A stretch of 64,000 bases of DNA from an uncultured Verrucomicrobiota bacterium (GTDB lineage Bacteria; Verrucomicrobiota; Verrucomicrobiia; Opitutales; Opitutaceae), in contig CAIUGM010000031.1 in the NCBI GenBank assembly GCA_903898675.1, positions 186,001 to 250,000 of the forward strand, in the 5' to 3' direction. Below are positions 28,054-39,537 of this stretch, one piece after another. Position 1 is the first letter of the stretch. Each line of letters begins with the position of its first letter. The position numbers were made by a program, and so were the translations under genes. A model generated the notes under the pieces. That model did not search any database and had not been told where the DNA came from. It saw only the letters and a program-made list of their open reading frames with translations.

Positions 28054-28151
28054 GCCGGGGCAACAAAGACCAAGTATTCGCCTTCCGCCAATCCGAATAT
28101 TTTCCCGGGCCTGTGGTGCGCCGTGCCTCTGAGGAGAGTGAGGACGGGTTT

Positions 28152-28182
28152 GACCACGGATTACACTGATGATCACGGATAT
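28152..28182. repeat. Single arm of a 'GACCACGGATTACAC' repeat
   Basis: TTGACCACGGATTACACTGA and GATCACGGATA match the left arm of the inverted repeat at 53001-53152 but no right arm follows, so this looks like a degraded copy. It lies in the gap between the fcl and FMN-reductase genes. Confidence 0.6.
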
Positions 28183-28242
28183 TTTGACCGCGGGGAAGAA
28201 TTCAAACGGAGGCCTGGCCACGGAAAACAGCCCGGCTCCGGA

Positions 28243-28809
28243 TCACCCCGTGAACCGCCCCGCCTCAGCCACGAGCGCCGCGACCATGGTCTTGACCCCC
28301 TTCAGCGACCGCGGCTCCTTCAGCGCGCCCGCCTCATCAAAAGCCTGGTTGGCGTGCGGCAGAAAGACCTGCCCCGGCACAACGTGACAGCCGAGCTTAA
28401 GCAATAAATTCTGCACCATAACGAGCGAGCGGACCGCCCCGAGCGCACCGGGCGACGCCGAAATCACCGCCGCCACCTTACCCTCAAACGGGTTGTCGTC
28501 CGCGCGAGTGCACCAGTCGATGGTGTTCTTCAGCAAAGGCGTGATCATCGAATTGTATTCCGGCGAGGCGATCAGCAGCGCCTGATGCGACGTGATGAGT
28601 TCAATGAGCTTGGTCGCATTAGCCGGCATTCCTTCAGCCTCCTCCAAGTCGCCGTGATACAGCGGGAGCACATAGTCGTTCAGGTCGAGCAGCGTCACCT
28701 CCCCGCCCGCCTCGCGCACCGCTTGCACGGTGACGGCGAGAAATTTGCGGTTGAGTGATTCCTTCCGGGCACTGCCGGAAAAAGCGAGGATGCGGGGGGA
28801 TGTGGCCAT
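28243..28809 (-). CDS. NADPH-dependent FMN reductase (flavodoxin fold)
   Basis: 188 residues. The flavodoxin-like fold is shown by ILAFSGSARKESLNRKF (phosphate loop), ALLIASPEYNSMITPLLKNTIDW with the conserved SPEYN, and VAAVISASPGALGAVRS. Relatives are NAD(P)H:FMN or quinone/azo reductases; the substrate is not evident. No clear operon partner. Confidence is high for the family, low for physiological role. Confidence 0.9.
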   Translation of the reverse strand: MATSPRILAFSGSARKESLNRKFLAVTVQAVREAGGEVTLLDLNDYVLPLYHGDLEEAEGMPANATKLIELITSHQALLIASPEYNSMITPLLKNTIDWCTRADDNPFEGKVAAVISASPGALGAVRSLVMVQNLLLKLGCHVVPGQVFLPHANQAFDEAGALKEPRSLKGVKTMVAALVAEAGRFTG

Positions 28810-28860
28810 GATTTACCCAGATTGGCTTATCCCGGCGCTTCCCGCAAGTAGGCGAAAGCC

Positions 28861-31584
28861 CTACTCGAGAGACTTCAGCAGCCGCTCAAGTTCGGCGCGC
28901 TTGGCTTTTTGATCGGCCAGTTGTTTCCGCGCTCCCTCCAGCACGGCCGGCGGGGCCTTGCTGACAAAGGCCTCGTTCGCCAGGCGGGCCTCGGTGCCGG
29001 CGATATGCTTCGAGAGCGTTTCAAGCTCCTTGGCCAGCCGGGTTTTTTCCGCGGCGACGTCGCCCTGCTTCACCTGACGGATCAGGCTCCACGAACCGTA
29101 GACCGTGACGAGGACCGGAGCCGACGAGGTGGCGGCCGCCCGCGTGATCTCAGCCGCACCAATCATCCGCTTGAGCTTGGCCAGGTTGGCCTCGAGCACC
29201 GCCCAGTGGGCATCGGCCACCTCGACGGTAAAGATGGAATCCTTCTTGGCCGCCTCGCCCTGCTCCGCCTTGAAGGCGCGCAGCTGCGAACTCATCGCCT
29301 TGAGGCGCTCCACCTCGGCGGCGGCGTTTGTGTCGATCACCAGCCCGCGGGCCGCGATCTGGGAGGAATTCTCCAGCCGCACGTCGCGCATCAGGAAGGC
29401 GTTCTCCGCGCCATAGCCCAACAGGTGCCAGAGCTCCTCCGTGATGAAGGGCGTGAAGGGATGGAGCAGCAGCAGCGTCTGGCGCAGGACGAGATCCTGG
29501 ATCGCGAGGCAGCTGGCCTTGGTGGACGGGTCCTGCAGCTTGGCCTTGGAGACCTCCACGTACCAGTCGCAGAAATCATTCCAGAAAAACCCGTAGAGCG
29601 CCTGCACCGCCGGGCTGAACTCGAACTCGGTGAAGCACCGGTCGACCTCCCGCGTCGTGGCGAGCAACCGGTCCAGGATGGCGTGGTCATCCCCGTCGAA
29701 CTTCGCCGGCTCGAGCCGGGTGACGATCGCCCCGAGGCTGGAGTTGTCGGCCATCTCGCCGCTCATCTGGCGGAAGCGCGAGGCGTTCCAGAGCTTGTTG
29801 CAGAAATTCTTGCCGCCCTCGATCCGCTCTTCCTGGAAGCGGATGTCCTGACCCTGCGGGGCGAGGGAAATAATGCCGAAGCGCAGGCCGTCGGCGCCGT
29901 ATTTCGCGATCAGGTCGAGCGGGTCGGGCGAATTGCCCAGGGACTTCGACATCTTGCGCCCCTGCTGGTCGCGGATGATGCCGGTGAAATAAACGTTCTT
30001 GAACGGGATGCGACGCTCCAGCGGTTCGCCCGGACGGACGAACTCCAGCCCGGCCATGATCATGCGGGCCACCCAGAAAAAAATGATGTCCGGCCCGGTG
30101 ACCAGCGTCGCCGTCGGGTAGAAATAGTCGAAGCCCGCCGTCTTCATCGCCGCCTCGTCCGGCCAGCCCATGGTGGCGAACGGCCAGAGCCATGAGCTGA
30201 ACCAGGTGTCGAGCACATCGTCCTCCTGCACCCAATCCGCGGGGTTGGCCGGACCGGTCAGCGATACCAGCACCTTCTCCGGGTCGCGCAAATCCGCCTC
30301 GGTGAGCTTTTCCCTGTCGAGTCCCTTGCGGTACCAGACGGGAATGCGGTGGCCCCACCACAGCTGGCGGCTGATGCACCAGTCCTGGATGTTCTCCAGC
30401 CAGTGCAGGTAAACCTTCGACCAGCGCTCGGGATAAAATTTGATATGGCCGTCGCGCACGGCCGCCTTGGCCTCCTCAATGTGCGGGTAGCGCAGCCACC
30501 ATTGCCAGGTCAGGCGCGGCTCGACCGGCACGTCGGCGCGCTCGGAATAGCCGACGTTGTTCTCGTACGGCTCCTCCTTCACGAGGGCGCCGGATTCCTT
30601 GAGCAGTTCCGCGGCCTTCTTGCGGCCGGCAAAGCGGTCCAGGCCGGCGAGTTCGGGGCCCGCCAGGGCGTTGAGCTTGCCGTCGGGCTCGAGCACGTCG
30701 ATCGGCGCAAGCTTGTGCCGCTGGCCGACCTCGAAATCCACCTTGTCGTGCGCCGGCGTGATCTTGAGGGCACCGGAGCCGAACTCCCGGTCGACCGCCG
30801 GATCGGCGATGATGGGAATCTGCGTCCGGTTGAGCGGCCGCCACACTTTCTTCCCGACCAGGGCGGTGTAGCGCGGGTCATCCGGGTGCACCGCGATGGC
30901 CACGTCGCCGGGGATCGTCTCGGGGCGGGTCGTCTTGACCTCGATGTAGGTGCCCGGCTGGTCCACCACCTCGTAGCGGACCTGATAGATGGTGCCCTTC
31001 ACGGGCTTCATGATCACTTCCTCGTCGGACAGCGCGGTGAGGCTGACCGGGCACCAGTTGACCATGCGCTTCCCGCGGTAGATCTGGCCCTGCTGGAAGA
31101 GGTCGACGAACACCTTGAGCACCGCCTGCGAGTAGTGCGGGTCCATCGTGAACTGGCTGCGGTCCCAGTCGCAGGAGGCCCCGAGGGCCTGCAACTGCTT
31201 GAGGATGATGCCGCCCTTTTCCTCGCGCCACTGCCAGACGTTCTCGATGAATTTTTCCCGGCCCAGGTCGTGGCGGGTTTTCTTCTGCTTGCGCAGCTCG
31301 CGCTCCACCACGGTCTGGGTGGCGATGCCGGCATGATCCATGCCGGGCAGCCACATGGCCTCCTTGCCCTCGAGCCGGGCGCGCCGGACCAAAATATCCT
31401 GCAGGGTGTTGTTGAGCACGTGGCCCATCGTCAGGACGCCCGTCACGTTGGGCGGCGGGATCACGATGCTGTAGGACTCACGGCCGGCGGCCGGCCGCCC
31501 CGCAAAGCAGCCATGCTCCAGCCACGCGGCATACCACTTCTTTTCGACGTCGTGCGGTTCGTAACTCTTGGTGATCGAGGCCAT
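28861..31584 (-). CDS. valS: Valine--tRNA ligase
   Basis: 907-residue class Ia synthetase. The HIGH-like motif appears as GHVLNNTLQD near residue 52 with PPPNVTG before it, the editing domain contains TTRPETIPGDVAIAVHPDD, and the KMSKS motif is in GRKMSKSLGNSPDP. The anticodon-binding domain is followed by a C-terminal coiled coil (from about residue 840) typical of ValRS. It is the only gene between the FMN reductase and the exopolysaccharide locus. Confidence 0.98.
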   Translation of the reverse strand: MASITKSYEPHDVEKKWYAAWLEHGCFAGRPAAGRESYSIVIPPPNVTGVLTMGHVLNNTLQDILVRRARLEGKEAMWLPGMDHAGIATQTVVERELRKQKKTRHDLGREKFIENVWQWREEKGGIILKQLQALGASCDWDRSQFTMDPHYSQAVLKVFVDLFQQGQIYRGKRMVNWCPVSLTALSDEEVIMKPVKGTIYQVRYEVVDQPGTYIEVKTTRPETIPGDVAIAVHPDDPRYTALVGKKVWRPLNRTQIPIIADPAVDREFGSGALKITPAHDKVDFEVGQRHKLAPIDVLEPDGKLNALAGPELAGLDRFAGRKKAAELLKESGALVKEEPYENNVGYSERADVPVEPRLTWQWWLRYPHIEEAKAAVRDGHIKFYPERWSKVYLHWLENIQDWCISRQLWWGHRIPVWYRKGLDREKLTEADLRDPEKVLVSLTGPANPADWVQEDDVLDTWFSSWLWPFATMGWPDEAAMKTAGFDYFYPTATLVTGPDIIFFWVARMIMAGLEFVRPGEPLERRIPFKNVYFTGIIRDQQGRKMSKSLGNSPDPLDLIAKYGADGLRFGIISLAPQGQDIRFQEERIEGGKNFCNKLWNASRFRQMSGEMADNSSLGAIVTRLEPAKFDGDDHAILDRLLATTREVDRCFTEFEFSPAVQALYGFFWNDFCDWYVEVSKAKLQDPSTKASCLAIQDLVLRQTLLLLHPFTPFITEELWHLLGYGAENAFLMRDVRLENSSQIAARGLVIDTNAAAEVERLKAMSSQLRAFKAEQGEAAKKDSIFTVEVADAHWAVLEANLAKLKRMIGAAEITRAAATSSAPVLVTVYGSWSLIRQVKQGDVAAEKTRLAKELETLSKHIAGTEARLANEAFVSKAPPAVLEGARKQLADQKAKRAELERLLKSLE

Positions 31585-31672
31585 GGTGCTGGGTGAGCCG
31601 GGCAGTCAAAGGCGCGATCTGTGCCCTGACAAGCCTGCTTCAAAGTGATCTCGGGATAGCAGTTGATCCGTG

Positions 31673-31750
31673 TGGCCGCGCTTGAGTCTGCGAAAGGGTG
31701 GTTCCGGCCGCACGGCCGACCACGTTGTCGTTGCGCTCCAACGCGGCTAC
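31673..31750. repeat. Dispersed GTRGCC...GGCTAC repeat, copy A
   Basis: 78 bases, strongly similar to copy B at 41149-41225 (shared blocks TTGAGTCTGCGAAA, GACCACGTTGTCG and CTCCAACGCGGCTAC). Ends are inverted (GTGGCCGCG / CGCGGCTAC). It finishes 16 bases from the stop codon of the Wzc-like gene. Confidence 0.88.
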
Positions 31751-31766
31751 CTGCCTTGAGACAGCC

Positions 31767-33926
31767 TCACCCCTTCCGCTTCGGCTTCTCTTCCAGGTCA
31801 AGCCGCTCGGGGCCCCGGCCGGAGCCAGCCTTGCCCGCCGGCTTCGCCGTCTCCGTCTCATGCGAGTAATAGGAGTAATTGTTCGTGTAGTAGCCGTAGT
31901 CCTCCCCCGTGCCGGTGGGCACCTGGTTCAGCACCACGCCGATGATCGGAACCTTGAGGCCCTCGATGATCTGGCGGGCCCGCTGCACCATGCTCTCGGG
32001 ATTGCGGCGGTGCTGGATGAGCAGCACGGTGCCGTCGGCGATGCTGGCCAGCACCGAGGCGTCGCTGACGCCGATGATCGGCGGCGAGTCGAAGAGGATC
32101 TTGTCGTAGCGCTGCTTGAACTCCGCCACCAGTTCGCGGAGCTTGCTGACGTACAGGAGACTGAGGGTGACATTGTTCGCCCCGGAGCCGGCGGGCAGGA
32201 AATCGAGCAGGCCGGACTTGTCGCGTTTGACGGCATCGGTCCAGGCCACCTTGTTGAGCACGATGTCGGTCAAACCGGGGTCGCGGGCCACTTCGGCGAG
32301 CTTGTGCTGCGTCGGGCGACGGACATCGGAATCGACCAGCAGGACTTTTTCCCCGGCGGCGGCCATGCACAGGGCCAGCTGGCGGAGCGTGGTGGATTTG
32401 CCCTCACCCGGACCGGAGGAGAGCACCACCAGCACGGACGGCTGGCCGGCGCGAAGGGCGAGGTTCAGGTTGGTCTGCAGGACCCGGTAGGGCTCGCCCT
32501 CGGGCGAGCTGGGGTCGTGCAGGGCCCCGGGCTCGCGCATGAAGGGAATGACGCCCAGCACGGGCAGGTTCAGTTTGCTCTCGACGTCGGCCACGTTGCG
32601 GAAGCTGGTGTCGAAATACTCCAGCAGCACGGCGGTGCCGATGCCGAGGATGGCCCCGAACACCACGGCAAAGAGGATGTTCAGGGCCCAGTTGGGCTTG
32701 CTGGCAAACTTGGCCGGCTCGGCGGTGTTCAGGATCTCGATGGTCTTCTTCGGCACCGTGAAATCGATTTCCCGCTGGCGGAGCGTCAGCTTGAGCGTGG
32801 TCAGCAGGCGCTGCTCGTCGTCAAGCTTCGTGGTCGCCTCCTCGAACGGGCGCATGCGCTCGCGGGCGGAGAGGATCTGGTCGACCTTGGCCTGGGCGAG
32901 CTGGCGCTCGAGCTCAGTCACGCGGGCGTCGGACTCCTTGTACGCCATCTCAAGCGAGCTTTCATAGCCGCGCAGCTGGTTGTCGAGTTGCTGCTGGATC
33001 TTGGCGCTGTTCTCGATCGCGGCGATGAGGTCGGGATGCGCCGAGCCGAGGCGGGCCATGAGCTTGGTCACATTCTGGTCAGAGATCAGGTAGGCCTGCA
33101 GGAGATTCTGGATGTTCGTGTCCTGGATCAGCTCGGAGTTGACGAGGTTGCGCCGGTCGGCGATCGGGATGCTGCGAAACCGCTCCCAGCGGGTCTTCCG
33201 GCCGATGGCATCCACCCGCAGGGCGATCAGCGAATTCTGCATCTGCCGGAGCGTCTCGATGTCCATGTCCGTGTAACGCTGGGTGAGGTCCACCCCGGAG
33301 ATGTCGAGTTCCTTGCGGAGTTTTTCCACGCGGTCGCGCTGGCTGACGACGGCCTGCTCCTGCTTGTCGAGTTCCTGGCGGAGCTTGGTCAGGCCCTCGC
33401 TTTGGCCGGACATGGCCAGGTTGATGCGATTCTCGGAGTACACCCGGGCGATGTCGTTGGCGATGGCCGCCGCCAGGGCGACGTCGCGGGCGTAGACGTT
33501 GAGCTCGATCAGCGAGGTGCTGCGGCGCGACTCGACGCGGAGCATGCTGTGCAGCAGGTACTGGTAGCTGTCACCGGACGACATTGTCCGGCCGTCATTC
33601 AGTTTGCTGAAGATCGCGTTGAGGCCGAGGTCCTCGATGACCGGGTAGATGATCTTCTCCGACTGGATGATCTCAAACTGATCCTGGATGAAGTAGGGAT
33701 CGTAGTAGGCGCTGTTCTGCGCCTGAAAGAGCTTCACCTCGCTCTCGGGTTTCTCGACGCGGATCTTGGCCGTGGAAAGGTACCACTTCGGCAGCAGCGC
33801 GGTCACCCCGAGCGTGGTCAGCACCACGATGCCGAGGACCAGGAAAACCAGCGCCTTGCGCAGGCGCAGGAGGCCGACGAAATCGCCAAGCGTCGCGCTG
33901 TCCTTGCTGACCGGGAGGGAAACCAT
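31767..33926 (-). CDS. Wzc-like polysaccharide co-polymerase with tyrosine autokinase
   Basis: 719 residues. An N-terminal Wzz-type region with a first membrane helix (about 27-48) and periplasmic coiled coils, a second helix near 410-435, then a BY-kinase domain: Walker A SSGPGEGKST (about residue 505), A' LLVDSDVRRP and Walker B ILFDSPP. The C-terminus has a tyrosine cluster (YGYYTNNYSYYS, about residues 675-690) for autophosphorylation. It controls chain length and export of exopolysaccharide, with the outer-membrane barrel and membrane protein upstream. Confidence 0.92.
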   Translation of the reverse strand: MVSLPVSKDSATLGDFVGLLRLRKALVFLVLGIVVLTTLGVTALLPKWYLSTAKIRVEKPESEVKLFQAQNSAYYDPYFIQDQFEIIQSEKIIYPVIEDLGLNAIFSKLNDGRTMSSGDSYQYLLHSMLRVESRRSTSLIELNVYARDVALAAAIANDIARVYSENRINLAMSGQSEGLTKLRQELDKQEQAVVSQRDRVEKLRKELDISGVDLTQRYTDMDIETLRQMQNSLIALRVDAIGRKTRWERFRSIPIADRRNLVNSELIQDTNIQNLLQAYLISDQNVTKLMARLGSAHPDLIAAIENSAKIQQQLDNQLRGYESSLEMAYKESDARVTELERQLAQAKVDQILSARERMRPFEEATTKLDDEQRLLTTLKLTLRQREIDFTVPKKTIEILNTAEPAKFASKPNWALNILFAVVFGAILGIGTAVLLEYFDTSFRNVADVESKLNLPVLGVIPFMREPGALHDPSSPEGEPYRVLQTNLNLALRAGQPSVLVVLSSGPGEGKSTTLRQLALCMAAAGEKVLLVDSDVRRPTQHKLAEVARDPGLTDIVLNKVAWTDAVKRDKSGLLDFLPAGSGANNVTLSLLYVSKLRELVAEFKQRYDKILFDSPPIIGVSDASVLASIADGTVLLIQHRRNPESMVQRARQIIEGLKVPIIGVVLNQVPTGTGEDYGYYTNNYSYYSHETETAKPAGKAGSGRGPERLDLEEKPKRKG

Positions 33927-33946
33927 GAACCTGCGCCGCGGCCGGC

Positions 33947-35134
33947 TTAGAACGTGTAGCGGACCGAGGCGCCGAAGCGTTCCCGCCGCTGGTCACGGAA
34001 GGCCAGGCCGGAGCTCACATCATCCAGGTCGAACGTGGCGGAGACCGTCCAGTTCTTCGTCGGCAGCCAGGACAGGCCGAGACCGAACCGGGTCGTGTCC
34101 TCGGAGACGTTCGCCTGCGCGCCGCGACCCTGCAGCTGGGAGGGCTCGTAGGTGATCGAGCCGGACGCGCTGAACGTGCCCGTGATCCGGTGCTGCAGGT
34201 TCACAAAAAAGCGGTTCACCTTCGTGTCGTTGAAGTTCACGGGATCCGAGGATTCCTCCAGGGTGTAATTGTAGCCGGCGGAGAGGAAGGAACCCTCGGC
34301 GTAGGTGTAACGCGAGCTCAGCTCGACGTACGGGGCGGTGATGCTGCCCTCGGAATCGCGCTTGCGGTCCTCGAAGCCGACGCGACCGGACATCAGCAGT
34401 TTCTCACCGGGGTTGTAGTCGACGCCACCCATCACGAAATTGGAGTTCTTGTCCTTGGTGGCCGAGCCGGAGCTGTAGCCGATCGTCTGGTAGCGATACT
34501 CACCGACAATCTTGGTCTCGGGCAGCAGCGCGTAGTTCAGCTCGAGTCCGGCCAGGTTCTCGCTGCGGTCCAGGGTCGCCTGCAGGGCGGCATTGTCGTA
34601 GCTGTAGTCCATGTAGCGGTACTTCACCACCACGCCGGTTTTCTGGCCGAGGGAGGTCGTGTATTTGCCATCGACCTGCGCGCGCTTGAAGGACTGGTCG
34701 GTGTTGAGCGGGATGCCGGCGAGCAGGGACTGCGGGTTCTTCGAGATGTTGTAGTTGCCGCTGACATCGATGTTGGACGCTTCGCTGAACTGGTGCGCCA
34801 GGCGCCCGTCAAAACTGTGGCTGGTGAGGTTCTTCGTGCCCGGGCGGTCAACCTGGTAGTCGTTGCTGATCTCGTAGCCGGCGGACAGGAAGGTCTGGGC
34901 GTCGATCGAGCCATTGTAGGAGATGGCGCCGGTCAGGTTGTAAACCATGCTGCTGATCTCGCCGGTGGCGGCGCCGAAGATATTGCTGTCGTGATAAACC
35001 GAGGCACCCAGCCGGTAGGTGAAGGCCTTGCCCTGTTCCTGTTCCGGGATCGGCGCATAAACCGCCAGGGCCAGTGTCGGCAAAACGGCAAAGGGCACGG
35101 CGAAGCGAAGGAGTGTTTTAATAGGGAAAGCCAA
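33947..35134 (-). CDS. Outer-membrane beta-barrel protein of the exopolysaccharide locus (BBP2_2-like)
   Basis: 395 residues: signal peptide (about 1-24), then many amphipathic strands ending GASVRYTF with terminal phenylalanine. The opening RLGASVYHDSNIFGAATGEISS is typical of BBP2_2/EpsL-like barrels that accompany Wzc-type kinases. It probably forms or assists an outer-membrane passage for polysaccharide; no Wza-like lipoprotein is in the window. It is 20 bases upstream of the kinase gene and follows the membrane protein by 46 bases. Confidence 0.8.
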   Translation of the reverse strand: MAFPIKTLLRFAVPFAVLPTLALAVYAPIPEQEQGKAFTYRLGASVYHDSNIFGAATGEISSMVYNLTGAISYNGSIDAQTFLSAGYEISNDYQVDRPGTKNLTSHSFDGRLAHQFSEASNIDVSGNYNISKNPQSLLAGIPLNTDQSFKRAQVDGKYTTSLGQKTGVVVKYRYMDYSYDNAALQATLDRSENLAGLELNYALLPETKIVGEYRYQTIGYSSGSATKDKNSNFVMGGVDYNPGEKLLMSGRVGFEDRKRDSEGSITAPYVELSSRYTYAEGSFLSAGYNYTLEESSDPVNFNDTKVNRFFVNLQHRITGTFSASGSITYEPSQLQGRGAQANVSEDTTRFGLGLSWLPTKNWTVSATFDLDDVSSGLAFRDQRRERFGASVRYTF

Positions 35135-35180
35135 GGCGTTTGTCGGGGGGACTTAGGCCAAATCGCCAGCCACTGGCAAT

Positions 35181-36946
35181 TCAATTTCCCCGCCGGAGAA
35201 CGGTTTCCGGGTTTACCAGCAAAACCATGTTCTCCGTCAGCTTTTGCGGCGGCAGGTTGAGCGGGAAACCCGGGGGCATCCGGCGCGTGACCAGCCCGGT
35301 GTAGACGCCGCCCCACCCGCCCGTGTCCTTGAGGCTGATCGTGTCGTCATTGCGGGCGGCCAGCTCGGTGAAAAACGGCCGGTCGAGCGTCACGGGGGTC
35401 AGCAGCAAGGCCCCGATGTTTTGCTCGACGATGATCTGGGAGAAATCCCGGAGCCGCTCCGGTTTGGCCCACACCCGCGTCTGGCCGTACCACGCGGTCC
35501 CGGCCGGGACGTCCGTGGACACCCCGGTGCCGGGCAGGAAGCGCCGGGCCATGTCGCGCTTCAACTCCATGAACAGATTCGGGTAGTAAGGCGGGTAGTA
35601 GAAGTGGATTTTGCGCGGCTCCAGCAGATCCCGCGACAGGGGCAGCCCCTGCAGCAGCAGCAGGCCCGCCACCACCCACTTCCAATGCAGCGTGAGCCTG
35701 GCCTGGCTGTCCACCAGGACGAAGAAAAAGCCCGCCCCAAAGACAATGACGAGCGGGGCCAGGTAATAGGCCGGCAGCCGCGGGCTTTCGCCCGAATTGA
35801 AATAGGGCTGGGCGGCCAGCAGCACGAGCAGCACCGCCCCGAAGCACCAGCGCACGCGGTTCACGGGACCATGCCGGAATTGGTAAAGCAGGCCGGCGAC
35901 AAAGAAACCGGTCAGCAGCAATCCCCCGCCCGACCAGATCCGCTCGCGCAGGTTGAGCTCCATGCCGGTGAGCCCCTTGTTGCCGAGCTTCTTCAGGTCG
36001 AACACGGGGGCCTCCGGGCTGGCGATCGTGCGCTGCGCGGCCGGTTCCGCCGTCGGATCGCCGGCCTTCAACGCAAGGTTCTGCCAGGCCAGCCCAAGCG
36101 GATGGCCGGCCACCACCGTGTTCCGGATCAGCCACGGGCTGACGAGCAGGATCATCGTGCCGGCAAACACCCCGAGCACCGGCCAGCGCGCGGGACCTCC
36201 CATGCGCAGCGCCAGGTACCCGCCCAGCACGACCGCGACCAGGCCGCCGGAATATTCCGTGAGAAAAAGGAGGGCGCCGAACAGGCCCAGCAGCGCCACG
36301 CGGCCGACGAGCAACCGGTCCAGATGCGGCGCGTGCCCGGTGTGTTCCTCCAGGGCCGCGAGCACATTAAAGACTGCCAGCAGCAGCACCATGAAGACGG
36401 GCAAACCGGTCAGCGCCACCGTCTGCTGCCAGAGCGTCACCGAAAGCGCCGTGGCGAGCACCGCCAGCCAGGCGGCGCGCTCATCGAAAAGTTTCTTCGC
36501 CAGCCGCCACACCAGCCAGATCGCGACCCAGAACAGGCTGACGTTGACCAGCAGCACGAGGTAGTCGGGCCGCCAGCCATCGGGCGGCACCGGGTTGTGC
36601 GCCCAGATCGACTCCGGCATGCACTTGAAAACCGCCGCGAGCGTCAGGGCGTAGAGCGGGGCGTTGTGCAGCTCGGGGTAAGCCTGGTTTTCCGCAAACG
36701 GCATGCCATGCTGCTTCATCACCGCGTAGGTCTGCGGATAGTTCACCTGCGTCGTGAAGCCCTGGCCGTGCGCCAGCTGGCGTCCGAGCACCGCCTGCTG
36801 CATCACAAACTCCGTCGGGATCCCGTGAAACTGCTTCCACGAGTAGACCGTCGTGAGCATCAGTGCCGCCAGCACCACGGCCGAGCGGCGCAGCCACACG
36901 GCGCCCCGGCCCTGCTCCAGCCAATGGATGAGTTCCTGGCCGGATT

Positions 36947-36950
<4 letters not shown>
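35181..36950 (-). CDS. Multi-pass membrane protein, GT39/ArnT-like glycosyltransferase candidate
   Basis: 589 residues with about a dozen hydrophobic segments. After the first helix come FVMQQAVLGRQLAHGQGFTTQVNYPQ and a short loop that resembles the periplasmic acidic-residue loop of GT-C mannosyl/arabinosyl transferases, though no textbook DD/DE motif is obvious. The C-terminal third is soluble. The ATG at 36950 overlaps the regulator's stop as ATGA, so the two are coupled. Function in exopolysaccharide assembly or modification is inferred from position. Confidence 0.7.
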
Positions 36951-38320
<1,370 letters not shown>

Positions 38321-38460
38321 GGGCCTATCTCACCGACCCATTCGCGCCCGGTCAACGGGAAATGAGACGAGGTGGCACAGCTCATCGCTTCCGCACACCC
38401 GGACATTGACCTAGGGCCGTCCTTTGGCCTTTTTGCCTGCAGCCTGCCCCCGGCTCCACC

Positions 38461-38865
38461 ATGAAACGTCTTTCCTTAGTCATGCTCGTTCTCGCCGTGC
38501 TCACTTCGGTTGCCCACGCATCCGAAAAGCCCAACACAGTGCTGATCCACCCGGGCGAGGTTCTTTATGCCCGGTTTGCAGAGCACGGGAAGAAACTCAA
38601 GCTGCTGGGTGTCTCCAAGGTAAAGGATGATCAGGCCCAGCTCATCCTGACTTTCGAGCAAAACACCAACAATGTCGGCATGACCTTGAAGCTGCATAAC
38701 CACTTTGCGAAGGATCTGCTTTATCAGGTGGAGATGCGGTCGCTGACCAAGAACCTGCGGTTGCCGACCACGGTTTACCCGGTGGTCACGGAAAAAATGT
38801 CCATCGACCCGGTCCTGCCCAAGACCGAGGAACTGGCGGTTTTCGGCTTTGAACTGATCCTCTGA
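38461..38865 (+). CDS. Exported protein of unknown function
   Basis: 134 residues with a signal peptide (about 1-20, AHA|SEK) and a small, mainly beta mature domain (NTVLIHPGEVLYARFAEHGKKLKLLG ...). No cysteines or catalytic motif and no family recognised. The mature protein is short enough to be a single beta-sandwich. It stands alone on the plus strand, opposite the regulator, and precedes another exported protein. Confidence 0.75.
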   Translation: MKRLSLVMLVLAVLTSVAHASEKPNTVLIHPGEVLYARFAEHGKKLKLLGVSKVKDDQAQLILTFEQNTNNVGMTLKLHNHFAKDLLYQVEMRSLTKNLRLPTTVYPVVTEKMSIDPVLPKTEELAVFGFELIL

Positions 38866-38957
38866 GGCACGGGGAGCGGCCGGCCCGGCTTTGCCCTCGA
38901 CTCAAATTCACTCCGGCAGATTATCCCGAAAACCTTTCTGACTCGACCCCGCCTCCC

Positions 38958-39524
38958 ATGAAAAAACTGCTGCTGCTTGCGCTTCTCGGCCTGCTGGCTG
39001 TCCCGGTCTTCGCTGAAAAAATCGACCTCGGCGGGGGCAAGGCCCTGCTCCTCACCCTGCCCGCCACCTGGACCAACCCCGGTCCGGTCGAGCCGCCCCC
39101 CGGGGTGCCCGCCCGGGGCGTCAATGCGCGCTACGTGACCAAGAACGGCAGCAACGACGCCGTCCTCATCACCATCATCACGGTACCGGATGACCGGCTC
39201 AGCGACCGCGACATCCTCAAGGAACTCGTGGCGCAAAGCACCGAGCAGTTCGTCCCGGGTTCCGTCGAGGGCAAGGCCGATCTCAAGGAATTCAAGATCG
39301 GCGGGGCGACCGGGTTCTGCGCCACCTTCACCGACTCCAACCTGGTGGGCAAACCCAGCGTGAAAGATGACTACAAGGCGATGACCAGCTGCTTCGTTTA
39401 CCTCGGCGGGCAGGTGATGCTCACCGCCACGGTCTTCACCGATGACCTGAACAGCCCCGCCTACGCCGAGGGGCTGCGCCTGTTGCGATCGATCGCGCTG
39501 CAGCAGCCGAAAAACACGCTGTGA
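38958..39524 (+). CDS. Exported protein of unknown function
   Basis: 188 residues with a signal peptide (about 1-20, VFA|EKI). The mature part resembles uncharacterised 'hypothetical periplasmic' proteins that contain a substrate-binding-like beta sandwich; the segment TVFTDDLNSPAYAEGLRLLRSI ends the fold. No motif assigns a function. It lies 92 bases after the 134-residue exported protein on the same strand and converges on gltD. Confidence 0.75.
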   Translation: MKKLLLLALLGLLAVPVFAEKIDLGGGKALLLTLPATWTNPGPVEPPPGVPARGVNARYVTKNGSNDAVLITIITVPDDRLSDRDILKELVAQSTEQFVPGSVEGKADLKEFKIGGATGFCATFTDSNLVGKPSVKDDYKAMTSCFVYLGGQVMLTATVFTDDLNSPAYAEGLRLLRSIALQQPKNTL

Positions 39525-39537
39525 GGGGCGGCGCCGG

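Noticed and set aside
38374-38388. Sigma-54-like element before the 134-residue exported protein
   Set aside because: GG and GC are 11 bases apart instead of 10, so it fails the strict spacing.
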